Numbered from the stretch's first letter, positions 23,739 to 31,861 are shown. The stretch: DNA of 64,000 nt from JAKACA01 sp050744865 (GCA_050744865.1 JBOGHW010000091.1:1-64000), one strand, 5' to 3'. The notes: generated from the letters alone by a model not told the origin. Made by a program: numbers and translations.

Positions 23739-24869
23739 CCTGCCGGTCCCACCGCTATGGGTGGGGGCAATCGGGCGGGGTCGGTGGGCAAGCGGTCCCG
23801 TGGGCAAGCGGTCCCGGTGGGCGCACTCGGTCGGCCGAAGTCGAGGATTGTTGGTCCCGCTAGGCGGTAGCTCAGCTCCTCGGGTTCGGGGGTCGGCGGC
23901 CGATGTCGCCCGGCTGGTTGTGGCTGTTGTGGCTCGGCGAGCGAGGTCAGGCGCAGCTTGTAGAAGAGCGTTCCTGATGCAGCTGACTACTTCGTCCGCG
24001 TGGCGTTCTATCCGGGCGGGCGTGGTGCGCAGGAGTGTCCATCCGAGCCCGACAATCTGGTTTCCTCTGACCCGGTCGGCCTCGAAGGTCACCGGATCCG
24101 AGTGAAAGGACCACCCATCGATCTCGTGCACGACCTTCTCGACCGGCCATGCCTGGTCGACTTTGGCAACGAACTGGTGGTGCTCGTCGCGGATTATGAA
24201 GCCAACTCGAGGTAGCGGAAGCCCGGCCTCCTTGATCAGGTTGAATGCGAGCCGTTCGTAGGGCGAGTCGGCGCCTACGCAAACAAGCGCCTCCAGCAGT
24301 CGAGAAAGGCGCGTGACGCCTGGGGCTCGCCCGTCCGCTGCGGCCAGGCCCACGCTCAGCGACCACTGGTTGACCAGTCTCTTGTGCAGAGCACCCGACA
24401 GCATCCGCTTGAGCTCAGGGTCCTGAAGGCCGTATGCGGGACGCGCCAGATCCAACAGCGTGCGAGCAGGCGTCGTCACCCGAAGGCCCTGCAACTCCTG
24501 CCAGTCGTCCCGGTCCAGATGTCTGGTCCGGTGCACGATGATGCCGGTCTTAGGTGCCGGCCGCTGCTTTTGGCAGACGGTGACCTCGACGACGTTGACC
24601 CTGCGTAAGAGGCCATAGAGCCCGGCTGCCGACCGGTGCGACAGCACGCCTCCTGTGTACAGAACACCCTCGACAGCGCGGTGCTCGGCCGTGGCCTCGA
24701 CAGTTGCCAGCCGGTAGAGCCCGCGCCCTTCTCTCACCAGGAGCCCATTGCCGACGAGGGTCGAGAGGGTATTCGGCCCCAACCCAATGGCGGCCGCCTG
24801 CGCAGTGGTGAACAAGCCCTTCTGCCGAACGGCCAAGTCGGTCAGGGCGGCGACTCGTTGGTGGTTCAT
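23709..24869 (-). CDS. AbiEi-type winged-helix plus DUF559 (Vsr-like nuclease) protein
   Basis: This 386-residue protein starts with an AbiEi antitoxin_4-like winged helix (1-60: LAVRQKGLFTTAQAAAIGLG, then LVREGRGLYRLA) and the AbiEi middle domain. A DUF559/very-short-patch-repair-like nuclease domain follows (about 205-310: SPYERLAFNLIKEAGLPLPR, HEIDGWSFH and GNQIVGLGWTLLRTT). Such proteins are abundant in actinobacteria, usually alone, with unproven roles in defence or toxin-antitoxin biology. The last 60-70 residues are low-complexity and run through a direct repeat into the end of the neighbouring gene, so the native C-terminus may have been lost. ATG at 24869. Confidence 0.8.
   Translation of the reverse strand: MNHQRVAALTDLAVRQKGLFTTAQAAAIGLGPNTLSTLVGNGLLVREGRGLYRLATVEATAEHRAVEGVLYTGGVLSHRSAAGLYGLLRRVNVVEVTVCQKQRPAPKTGIIVHRTRHLDRDDWQELQGLRVTTPARTLLDLARPAYGLQDPELKRMLSGALHKRLVNQWSLSVGLAAADGRAPGVTRLSRLLEALVCVGADSPYERLAFNLIKEAGLPLPRVGFIIRDEHHQFVAKVDQAWPVEKVVHEIDGWSFHSDPVTFEADRVRGNQIVGLGWTLLRTTPARIERHADEVVSCIRNALLQAAPDLARRATTATTSRATSAADPRTRGAELPPSGTNNPRLRPTECAHRDRLPTGPLAHRPRPIAPTHSGGTGRLGRSVEPVL
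23834..23890. repeat. Left copy of 57-bp direct repeat flanking AbiEi/DUF559 gene
   Basis: This copy matches 25001-25057. The last 36 bases (from TCCCGCTAGGCGG, 23855-23890) are identical and the first 21 differ at six positions or fewer. It overlaps the 3' part of the AbiEi/DUF559 frame. Confidence 0.85.
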
Positions 24870-24889
24870 GACGTGATTATCTGCCTGCC

Positions 24890-24910
24890 ACTTACCGTTT
24901 TACCTACCGT
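24890..24910 (-). promoter_or_regulatory. Direct-repeat operator candidate of AbiEi/DUF559 gene
   Basis: ACTTACCGT (24890-24898) and ACCTACCGT (24902-24910) are 12-base-spaced direct repeats. They lie 21-41 bases upstream of the start, beside a minus-strand GATAAT (-10-like, 24876-24881). AbiEi regulators are known to bind repeats upstream of their own genes. Confidence 0.45.
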
Positions 24911-25000
24911 CGTGACTGCGAGTTATCCCCAACGATCTCCACAGGCTTGGAGTTGGCGGGGCAGGGCAGGGACAAGCTGCGGGAAAACCTGGCCCATCTG

Positions 25001-25057
25001 GCCGAAGTTGAGGAGGGTTACTCCCGCTAGGCGGTAGCTCAGCTCCTCGGGTTCGGG
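25001..25057. repeat. Right copy of 57-bp direct repeat flanking AbiEi/DUF559 gene
   Basis: This is the partner of 23834-23890. It runs directly into a series of GC-rich tandem units. Confidence 0.85.
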
Positions 25058-25180
25058 CGCGGGCCAGTGCCGGGCGGTAGCTCGGGCTCCTCGGGTGGGG
25101 CCGCTCGGGTTCGGGCGCGGGCCAGTGCCGGCGGCAGCTCGGGCTCCTCGGGTGGCGCCGCTCGGGTTCGGGCGCGGGCC
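25048..25180. repeat. 57-58-bp GC-rich tandem repeat, about 2.3 units
   Basis: The units start at 25048, 25106 and 25163 with CGGGTTCGGGCGCGGGCC. The first two also share AGCTCGGGCTCCTCGGGTGG. The third is truncated. They end about 70 bases before gcvT. Confidence 0.85.
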
Positions 25181-25248
25181 CCTCGGGCCAGCCCTCGCCG
25201 CACCCACCGCGTTGCGGGCAGACCGGCGGCAGGCCCTACATTGGCGGG

Positions 25249-26319
25249 GTGAGCCTCAAAGACACTCCACTGCGGTCGCACCACGAGGCGCTCGGCGCCA
25301 AGCTGGTCGACTTCGGCGGCTGGGAGATGCCGCTTTCGTACCGATCAGGAACCGTGGCGGAGCACATGGCTTGCCGGACAGCAGCCGCCGCCTTCGACGT
25401 CAGCCACCTCGGGACGGTTCGTGTGGAAGGCGAGGACGCCTTCGAGAGGTTGCAAGCCAACCTGACGAACGACCTCAACAGGGTCGCTCCGGGGAGAGCC
25501 CAGTACACGCACCTGCTCGATCCTGACGACGCCTCGGTCCTCGACGACATCATCGTGTGGTGGGTGGGGGAGCACAGGTTCGACGTCATGCCGAACGCCT
25601 CGAACACAGATCGCGTCCGCGACGCCATAGGCGGCAGCGACACGACCTCGCAGAGAGCCGTGATAGCCGTGCAGGGCCCGACCGCCAGGCAAGTCGTGGC
25701 GAGCGTTGCGGCGGAGGCGGCGACGGTGCGGCGGTTCGGAGTCACCAGCTTCGAGTTCGAAGGCGCCGCCTGCCTGGCCGCTGGCACGGGCTACACCGGC
25801 GAGGACGGCGTCGAATGTGCGGTGCCGGCCTCCAGGGCGAGTTCGTTCTGGGACGCTGTCGTGCACGCCGGCGCGACGCCGGCCGGGCTGGGCGCCAGGG
25901 ACACCCTCAGGCTGGAGGCCGGCCTACCGCTTCACGGCCACGAACTCGGACCGGGGATCACTCCGCTGCAAGCGGGTCTCGGCTGGGTCGTGGGCTGGGA
26001 CAAGCCGGCGTTTCGCGGCAGGCAGGCTTTGGTCGCCGAACGGGAGGCGGGCCCGAGACGCTTGCTCAAAGGCCTGCTCACCTCGAGCCGCCGGCCGCCC
26101 CGCACCGGAGACCGCGTGCTCATCGAAGGCCAGGTGGTCGGGCAAGTGACGAGCGGCAACTACTCTCCCGTGCTCGAGCGGGGCATCGCCCTCGCCTTCC
26201 TGCCACCTAGCACCAGTGAAGGACAAGTGGTCGAGATAGACATCAGGGGGTCGCTCACGGCGGCTGCGGTCGCCAAGACCCCCTTCCACCGCAGCGGCGA
26301 TCGAACGGGCAAGGCGTGA
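25249..26319 (+). CDS. gcvT: Glycine cleavage system T protein (aminomethyltransferase)
   Basis: GcvT takes the aminomethyl group from H protein, releases ammonia and passes the carbon to tetrahydrofolate. The 356-residue sequence has KLVDFGGWEMPLSYRSG at the N-terminus, FDVSHLGTVRVEG, the GARDTLRLEAGLPLHGHEL folate-site stretch and the C-terminal barrel with TSGNYSPVLERGIALAFL. GTG at 25249. It is the first gene of gcvT-gcvPA-gcvPB and overlaps the next gene. No glycine riboswitch was recognised upstream. Confidence 0.96.
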   Translation: MSLKDTPLRSHHEALGAKLVDFGGWEMPLSYRSGTVAEHMACRTAAAAFDVSHLGTVRVEGEDAFERLQANLTNDLNRVAPGRAQYTHLLDPDDASVLDDIIVWWVGEHRFDVMPNASNTDRVRDAIGGSDTTSQRAVIAVQGPTARQVVASVAAEAATVRRFGVTSFEFEGAACLAAGTGYTGEDGVECAVPASRASSFWDAVVHAGATPAGLGARDTLRLEAGLPLHGHELGPGITPLQAGLGWVVGWDKPAFRGRQALVAEREAGPRRLLKGLLTSSRRPPRTGDRVLIEGQVVGQVTSGNYSPVLERGIALAFLPPSTSEGQVVEIDIRGSLTAAAVAKTPFHRSGDRTGKA

Positions 26320-27680
26320 TGGGCGCTCCCTACGTTGCCCACACCGATGCCGAGATAGCCGGCATGCTCGCTTCGCTCGGGCTTGCCAGCCTCGAAGACC
26401 TCTTCGAGACGGTGCCCGCCGCCATCAGGCTGGCCGGCGGGCTCGACCTCCCGGACCAATGGTCCGAAGCCGACTTGTTGGCCCGCCTCGACGACGTGGC
26501 GGCGATGAACAGGGCTGTGGGAAGGGACTTCGTGTGTTTCGCAGGGGCAGGCGCCTACGACCACGAGGTGCCGGCCGTCGTGAAGGCACTTGCCGGGCGG
26601 TCGGAGTTCGTGACGGCCTACACGCCCTACCAGCCCGAGGTAGCCCAGGGCATCCTGCAGGCGCTGTTCGAGTACCAGACCCTCGTCGCCCGCCTGAGCG
26701 GCCTCGAGGTCGCCAACGCCTCGCTCTACGACGGAGCGGCGTCCCTGGTCGAGGCCGTCAACCTTGCCGTCGCGGCTACCGGCCACCAACGGATCATGTG
26801 CTCGGCCGGTGTCAACCCTCGGTGGCGCCGCACGATGGCGACGTTCTCCCGTGGCACCCATCACGAGGTGGAGTACGTTCCGCTTGCCGCCGGTGTCACC
26901 GCTTGGCCGACCTCGCCCGGCTCGCCAGCCGGCGAGAAGGCCGGCGCCGTAGTGGTTGCGACACCGAATTACCTGGGGTGCCTCGAAGATCTAGCCGCTG
27001 CCCGCCGTTATGCCGACGGGCTCGGCGCCAAGCTGATCGTGTGCATGGATCCGGTTGCGGCCGGAGTGCTGAGGACCCCCGGATCTTTCGGTGCGGACGT
27101 GGCTGTGGGGGAGGGGCAGGCCCTCGGGCAGGCGCTCAACTTCGGCGGGCCCTATCTCGGGCTGTTCGCCTGCCAGCTCGCTGACGTGCGCAGGCTGCCC
27201 GGCCGGCTGGTAGGCGAGACAGTGGACACCGAGGGACGTCTCGCCTACGTCACCACGCTGCGGGCCAGGGAGCAGGACATCAGGCGGGACAAGGCATCCT
27301 CGAACGTCTGCACGAACCAGACCCTCATGGCAGTGACAGCCGCCATCCAGCTCGGCTGGCTCGGCACGCAGGGGTTGCAGGAGATCGCCGTCCGGTCAGC
27401 CAGGGCTGCTCGCTACGCCCGGGAGTCCCTCGTGGCAATTGACGGGGTCGAGCTGGCCGCCGAGGCGCCCGTGCTGCGGGAATTCGCTGTCCGGGCGCCA
27501 GTCCCGGCGACGGTCTTGATCGAGCGGCTGGCTGAAGAGGGCTACCTGGCCGGGGTCGCAGTCGGCGAGGGTTACGAAGGAACCGAGTACGAAGGAGCAC
27601 TTCTCGTGGCGACGACGGAGCGGCGTACCCGCCAGGAGATCGACGGTTATGCGGCGGCTTTCGACAAGGCGATCCGATGA
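26319..27680 (+). CDS. gcvPA: Glycine dehydrogenase (decarboxylating) subunit 1
   Basis: This 453-residue alpha chain of the two-chain glycine decarboxylase has YTPYQPEVAQGILQALFEYQ, LYDGAASLVEAVNLA, VATPNYLGCLED and the Arg-rich TLRAREQDIRRDKASSNVCT. It lacks the PLP lysine, which is on the second chain. ATG 26319 overlaps the gcvT stop by one base (GTG 26316 is an alternative). Its stop overlaps gcvPB as ATGA. Confidence 0.95.
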   Translation: MGAPYVAHTDAEIAGMLASLGLASLEDLFETVPAAIRLAGGLDLPDQWSEADLLARLDDVAAMNRAVGRDFVCFAGAGAYDHEVPAVVKALAGRSEFVTAYTPYQPEVAQGILQALFEYQTLVARLSGLEVANASLYDGAASLVEAVNLAVAATGHQRIMCSAGVNPRWRRTMATFSRGTHHEVEYVPLAAGVTAWPTSPGSPAGEKAGAVVVATPNYLGCLEDLAAARRYADGLGAKLIVCMDPVAAGVLRTPGSFGADVAVGEGQALGQALNFGGPYLGLFACQLADVRRLPGRLVGETVDTEGRLAYVTTLRAREQDIRRDKASSNVCTNQTLMAVTAAIQLGWLGTQGLQEIAVRSARAARYARESLVAIDGVELAAEAPVLREFAVRAPVPATVLIERLAEEGYLAGVAVGEGYEGTEYEGALLVATTERRTRQEIDGYAAAFDKAIR

Positions 27681-29251
27681 GAGCAGCAGCCGTCCCTGGC
27701 CCGGGTGGGGACCCGACTTCGGTGCCGAGCAGTGCCGGCGCACCGGGCGGTCGCGCCACGAGTGTGCCGCTCATCGGGCGCGACACCGAGCCGTCCCTAT
27801 TCGAGCTGTCGTCCCCTGGCCGCCGCTCAGCCACTTTCCGGACCACCGGCCTGCCGGAGTGGTCGATCGAGGAGCTGGTGCCGGCCGAGTACAGAGCAAG
27901 CGAGCCGGTCGCACTCGTCGAAGTGTCAGAACGCGACCTTGTCGGCCACTTCACGCGCCTCAGTCACCGCCAGTACTCGATCGACCTGGGTGCGTACCCC
28001 CTCGGTTCGTGCACCATGAAGTACAACCCGAAGACATGTGACGCTGCAGCCGCGTTGCCAGGATTCGCCAACGTCCATCCCGGCGCGCCGGCTTCGTTGA
28101 CCCAGGGCTGGCTGGAGATCCTCGTCGAGCTCGAGGAGTCGATATGCACCATCACGGGCATGTCAGCTGCGACTCTGCAGCCTTCAGCCGGAGCGGCCGG
28201 AGAGCTCACCGGTCTGCTGCTGATGCGGACCTACCACGACGCCAACGGGCAACAGCGCAGCCGGGTGATCATCCCCGACTCGGCCCACGGCACGAACCCG
28301 GCATCCGTCACTCTTGGCGGCTACGAGGTCTCCACTGTCGGCACCAACAGTCGGGGAGGCGTGGACCTCGACCAGCTGCGCGCCGTCCTCGACGAGGACG
28401 TAGCGGGCATCATGCTCACGAACCCGAACACCCTTGGGCTGTTCGAGGAGGACATCGTCGAGATCGCCAGAGCCGTGCACGAGGTCGGCGGGCTCCTCTA
28501 CTACGACGGCGCCAACCTCAATGCCATCCTCGGGATAGTGCGCCCTGGCGACATGGGCTTCGACATCGTCCACCTCAACACGCACAAGACGTTCGCGACT
28601 CCCCATGGTGGGGGAGGGCCAGGTTCCGGACCGGTGGCAGTCAGCGAACGCCTACGGGACTTCCTGCCCGGGCCGCGGCCCGTGCGCCTGACCGACGGCT
28701 CCTATGGCTACGAGACCCCCCCACGCTCGGTGGGCCGCGTCCACTCCTGGCACGGCAACGCCGTCGTGCTGTTGCGGGCATGGGCCTACCTGCGCCTCAA
28801 CGGGGCCGACGGGCTCCGGAACGTCGCCGAGATTGCCGTGCTGAACGCCAACTGGCTGAAGGAGCAGCTGCGGGGCAGCTACGACTTGCCCTACGACCGC
28901 CCCGTGATGCACGAGTGCGTGGTGTCGGCCAAGACGCTCACCAAGTCGACCGGGCTGCGGGCGCTCGACGTCGCCAAGCACCTCCTCGAGCACGGGTTCC
29001 ACGCACCGACGGTTTACTTCCCGCTCATCGTCGAAGAGGCCCTCATGATCGAGCCGACCGAGACCGAGAGCCCGCAGACGCTGGCCGCGCTTGCAACGGC
29101 CCTGCTCGCCATCGCCGCCCAAGCGCGCGAGTCAGGCTCGGCCGCCGAGGCGAAGGCGGCGCCTCGCACGACCCCGGTCGGCCGGGTGGACGAGGCTCGG
29201 GCGGCCCGCCGGCTCGTGGCCACCTTCGACCAGCGCCCGCCAGAGGATTGA
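27677..29251 (+). CDS. gcvPB: Glycine dehydrogenase (decarboxylating) subunit 2
   Basis: This 524-residue beta chain carries the PLP-binding Lys304 in LNTHKTFATPHGGGGPGSG. Other family features are SIDLGAYPLGSCTMKYNPK, PDSAHGTNPASV and LTNPNTLGLFE. The N-terminal 45 residues are Gly/Ala/Pro-rich, a short extension. With gcvT, gcvPA and distant gcvH it completes the system except for lipoamide dehydrogenase, which is presumably elsewhere. Most actinobacteria that I recall carry a single-chain GcvP, so the split form is notable here. Confidence 0.96.
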   Translation: MRAAAVPGPGGDPTSVPSSAGAPGGRATSVPLIGRDTEPSLFELSSPGRRSATFRTTGLPEWSIEELVPAEYRASEPVALVEVSERDLVGHFTRLSHRQYSIDLGAYPLGSCTMKYNPKTCDAAAALPGFANVHPGAPASLTQGWLEILVELEESICTITGMSAATLQPSAGAAGELTGLLLMRTYHDANGQQRSRVIIPDSAHGTNPASVTLGGYEVSTVGTNSRGGVDLDQLRAVLDEDVAGIMLTNPNTLGLFEEDIVEIARAVHEVGGLLYYDGANLNAILGIVRPGDMGFDIVHLNTHKTFATPHGGGGPGSGPVAVSERLRDFLPGPRPVRLTDGSYGYETPPRSVGRVHSWHGNAVVLLRAWAYLRLNGADGLRNVAEIAVLNANWLKEQLRGSYDLPYDRPVMHECVVSAKTLTKSTGLRALDVAKHLLEHGFHAPTVYFPLIVEEALMIEPTETESPQTLAALATALLAIAAQARESGSAAEAKAAPRTTPVGRVDEARAARRLVATFDQRPPED

Positions 29252-29262
29252 GCACCGGAGCC

Positions 29263-29622
29263 ATGCCGAGCCCTTGGTGGACGCGCCGGGCCTTCGGCCT
29301 GCATGCAACGCTCGCCGTCTGCGTGCCGTTGTTCTTCGCGCTCGCCTGGTGGCAGCTACACCGGGCAATCGGCGGCAACGTCCTCAGTTGGGCGTACACG
29401 TTCGAGTGGCCTTTCTTCGCCTGCTACGCCGTTTGGACGTGGTGGAGGCTGATCCACGACGAGAGCGCCGTGCCGCATCGCCACCGGGAAGGGGACGGCA
29501 GCACGGTCACGGTCGCCGGGAACAAACCTCACGACCCTTATGACGAGGCGGACCCGGAGCTGGCCGCCTACAACCGGTACCTGGCCAGTCTGCATGCCGC
29601 CGACGAGCAGAGGAAGAGCTGA
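29263..29622 (+). CDS. Small two-helix membrane protein
   Basis: This 119-residue protein has two predicted membrane helices (about 12-32, HATLAVCVPLFFALAWW, and 45-65, WAYTFEWPFFACYAVWTWW). A charged C-terminal tail follows, with PYDEADPELAAYNRYLASLH. The tail motif and the neighbouring DUF3817 gene are a recurrent actinobacterial pairing; the function is unknown. ATG at 29263 is preferred; TTG at 29248, overlapping the gcvPB stop, is an alternative. Confidence 0.7.
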   Translation: MPSPWWTRRAFGLHATLAVCVPLFFALAWWQLHRAIGGNVLSWAYTFEWPFFACYAVWTWWRLIHDESAVPHRHREGDGSTVTVAGNKPHDPYDEADPELAAYNRYLASLHAADEQRKS

Positions 29623-29629
29623 CAGCTCG

Positions 29630-29974
29630 GTGGTGCCTGGCGAAGCACACAAGCTGAAGGGCGCGCTCGACCGGTACCGGATCATGTCCTATGTCGTCGG
29701 GACGATGCTTCTCGTCATGGTCTGCATCGGGCTGCCGCTGCAGTACGCCTGGGGTGACGCCAAGCTGGCGGGCGTCGGGTGGACCATCCACGGTGGCCTC
29801 TACATCGTCTACCTGCTGTCGGCGGCGGACCTCGCCCGGCAGGCACGCTTCACGTTGCTGCAGGTCGTCGGCGTGGTGACAGCGGGCTTCTTGCCCGGGT
29901 TGGCCTTCGCCGTGGAGAGGCGGACCGTCGCTCGGATCGTCGGTCCGAGGAGCCTTGACGGACTGACGCACTGA
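29630..29974 (+). CDS. DUF3817 membrane protein
   Basis: This 114-residue integral membrane protein has three predicted helices. It reads RYRIMSYVVGTMLLVMVCIG, then WTIHGGLYIVYLLSAADLAR and FLPGLAFAVERR, the usual DUF3817 plan. The function is unknown. The start is one of two consecutive GTG codons (29630/29633), just after the preceding gene, so the two are probably cotranscribed and may form a complex. Confidence 0.8.
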   Translation: MVPGEAHKLKGALDRYRIMSYVVGTMLLVMVCIGLPLQYAWGDAKLAGVGWTIHGGLYIVYLLSAADLARQARFTLLQVVGVVTAGFLPGLAFAVERRTVARIVGPRSLDGLTH

Positions 29975-30063
29975 CCCTAATGTCCCTGATGCTGTTCCTT
30001 CAGGCACGGCTGTGGTGAGTTCGCCCATCGGGAAGCCGGTGTGAGTTCGAGTCGGCTCCTCTA

Positions 30064-30072
30064 GAGAAGGAG
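30064..30072 (+). promoter_or_regulatory. Strong ribosome-binding site for the secreted 577-aa protein
   Basis: AGAAGGAGG lies 6-7 bases before ATG 30079. It is among the best Shine-Dalgarno matches in the window and suggests high translation. Confidence 0.6.
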
Positions 30073-30078
30073 GATGCA

Positions 30079-31812
30079 ATGAAGCGCCAATTGTCAGCCC
30101 GTCACTGGCCCCGCGCTCGGAAGGTTGCCTTCGCCGTGGCGACGCTCGCCATGTGTGCCGGCTTCACCTTGATAGCGGTCACACCCAAGGCGAGTGCCGC
30201 GGCCTCCAAGGCGATCCCCAAGTATGGGCTGCTCGACTGCAACGGGCACAGCCCTGCCGAGGTGGCGTTGCGGGCTACCGCGTCCTGTACCGACATCAGA
30301 GGTATCCCGAACGAGCGCACGGCCAATGACTGGAACGACACGTTCTTCGACAACGGGCATTACATCGGGCACGATGAGCCTGACCTCTCGTTCAACTCGT
30401 CGCTGCCCGGGTCGGGCAACAACGTGACCTGGGACCAGACTGTGGGCACTGATCCCTCCAAGGCACCGACTGACGACAACCCCGGCAAGGACATCACGGA
30501 CTGGTTCGAGCTGACGCCGGCTCCGTGGACCTCGATGATGATGTGCGACTCCGATTCGTACCCATTGCTGCCTTGCACGCCGGAGAGCGACACCAACGCC
30601 CCGTCCTGCATCTCCGCCAACGAGTGCCCGCAGAACTCCTATCCCGGCGGAGGCAACGCCGTTATGGAGTTCCAGCTCTACCCACCGGGTGTCCCGCCCT
30701 TCGCGGACGACATCAGCTGCAACGACAAGTCGTGGTGCGCCGCGCTCACGATCGACAGCTTGGAATGCGATGTCAACTTTGTGACGTGCAATCCCAACTG
30801 TGAAGAGCCGGTGAACTTCGCCTTCATCCAGACCAACGGCGTGCCGACCGGCCCTCCGGGCCCCGCCACCGCTGACCTCAAGTCGGAGACGCCGAACAAG
30901 GACACCCTGGCGATCAATTCAGGGGACAAGATCAGCATCCATGAGTGGGACGCACCGGTGCCTGGGGAGAAGGGCCAGAAAGCTTTCGAGGTGATGGTCT
31001 CCGACCTCACCACTCACCAGAAGGGATGGATGCAGGCGTCGGCTGCCAACGGCTTTGCGCAAACGTCCATCGTCGGCTGCCAGACGTCGCCCTACAACTT
31101 CCAGCCCGAGTACAACACAGCATCGAGAGACAACATCTCGCCGTGGGCCGCGCTCTCGACGAACATCAGCACTGAGTTCGAGACCGGTCACTTCCAGCCG
31201 TGCACATCGCTGAGCGGGCCAAGTATCGAGTACGTGGGGCCCGTCTCCGACAAGACCTACGACACCTGCCACGGTCCGTACCAGAACACCATCCCCAACG
31301 GCCCGGCTGGCAACGACGAGAGCGGCCCCTGTTATTACAAGGGTGACACGCACTTCATGCTTGAGTCAGCGCCCGACGTGATGACTGGCTGTGACGACGA
31401 GGACAACGGAGGCGATCTCGACTTCGACGGGCCTCCCTATCGCCAACAGTGGCCGACCGGTCCGACGGCGGGAACCTTCCCGGGGAGCTTCGTCGAGGCC
31501 CTGCCAACAACGAACGGCAAGCAATACTCGACGTTCTACATGCAGACAGACATCGCCCTGTCGGAGGCGACGTGCGGGTCTTCTGACCCCGCTGGCTGCA
31601 CCGTGCCACCAAAAGGCCCGGGTGACTTCTACCCGTACTGGAGCGAGGTCCGGTCAAGCACAACTTGCAACTTCTACTTCGGGAACGTCTCCTCCGGGGT
31701 CAACGACTTCGCCAAGGACGCCGAGTACGGGACTTTGCAGCTGAAGCAGCTCGGCTACCCGGAGTTCATCGGGAAGACCTACACCAACTCCTGCCCGGCC
31801 AAGGTGAGCTGA
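30079..31812 (+). CDS. Secreted Cys-rich protein of unknown function
   Basis: This 577-residue protein has a Sec signal peptide (about 1-41: basic start, hydrophobic VAFAVATLAMCAGFTLIAV, cleavage near ASA-AAS). The mature part has about 28 cysteines and many Asn, Asp, Gly and Pro residues. Conserved-looking blocks are FFDNGHYIGHDEPDLSF, ITDWFELTPAPWTSMMMCDS and CNPNCEEPVNFAFIQTNGVP. No catalytic signature is recognised; a lectin- or carbohydrate-binding-like beta fold is a guess. Similar long secreted proteins seem to occur in other actinobacteria. A convergent hairpin separates it from the ligase gene. Confidence 0.75.
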   Translation: MKRQLSARHWPRARKVAFAVATLAMCAGFTLIAVTPKASAAASKAIPKYGLLDCNGHSPAEVALRATASCTDIRGIPNERTANDWNDTFFDNGHYIGHDEPDLSFNSSLPGSGNNVTWDQTVGTDPSKAPTDDNPGKDITDWFELTPAPWTSMMMCDSDSYPLLPCTPESDTNAPSCISANECPQNSYPGGGNAVMEFQLYPPGVPPFADDISCNDKSWCAALTIDSLECDVNFVTCNPNCEEPVNFAFIQTNGVPTGPPGPATADLKSETPNKDTLAINSGDKISIHEWDAPVPGEKGQKAFEVMVSDLTTHQKGWMQASAANGFAQTSIVGCQTSPYNFQPEYNTASRDNISPWAALSTNISTEFETGHFQPCTSLSGPSIEYVGPVSDKTYDTCHGPYQNTIPNGPAGNDESGPCYYKGDTHFMLESAPDVMTGCDDEDNGGDLDFDGPPYRQQWPTGPTAGTFPGSFVEALPTTNGKQYSTFYMQTDIALSEATCGSSDPAGCTVPPKGPGDFYPYWSEVRSSTTCNFYFGNVSSGVNDFAKDAEYGTLQLKQLGYPEFIGKTYTNSCPAKVS

Positions 31813-31826
31813 CCTTTGTAGGCCAG

Positions 31827-31861
31827 GCCGGCCGGGTGGCGCAGCACTGTCCCCGGCCGGC
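31827..31861. terminator. Bidirectional hairpin between convergent genes
   Basis: GCCGGCCGGG (31827-31836) and CCCGGCCGGC (31852-31861) form a perfect 10-bp stem with a 15-base loop, exactly between two convergent stop codons. Confidence 0.65.

Larger units (their letters stand above)
24870..25248. other. Intergenic region with repeats between AbiEi/DUF559 gene and gcvT
   Basis: This 379-base gap holds the regulatory repeats of the minus-strand gene, the right 57-bp direct repeat and GC-rich tandem units, each listed separately. I looked for a glycine riboswitch ahead of gcvT and see no recognisable aptamer. Confidence 0.6.

Noticed and set aside
23855..23890. tRNA-derived origin of the direct repeat (GGTAGCTCAG and GGTTCG resemble D- and T-arm sequences)
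   Set aside because: The spacing is far too short for a tRNA and no stems pair; the resemblance is limited to two short words.
23834..25180. CRISPR array
   Set aside because: The repeats are 57-58 bases, partly contiguous, GC-rich and without regular unique spacers; no cas gene is nearby.
24870..25248. Glycine riboswitch upstream of gcvT
   Set aside because: I could not find the conserved tandem-aptamer core or a plausible fold; the region consists of repeats and a minus-strand promoter.
28144..29262. Long in-frame extension of the small two-helix membrane protein through gcvPB
   Set aside because: It is Arg-rich shadow of gcvPB; ATG 29263 begins the conserved membrane protein.
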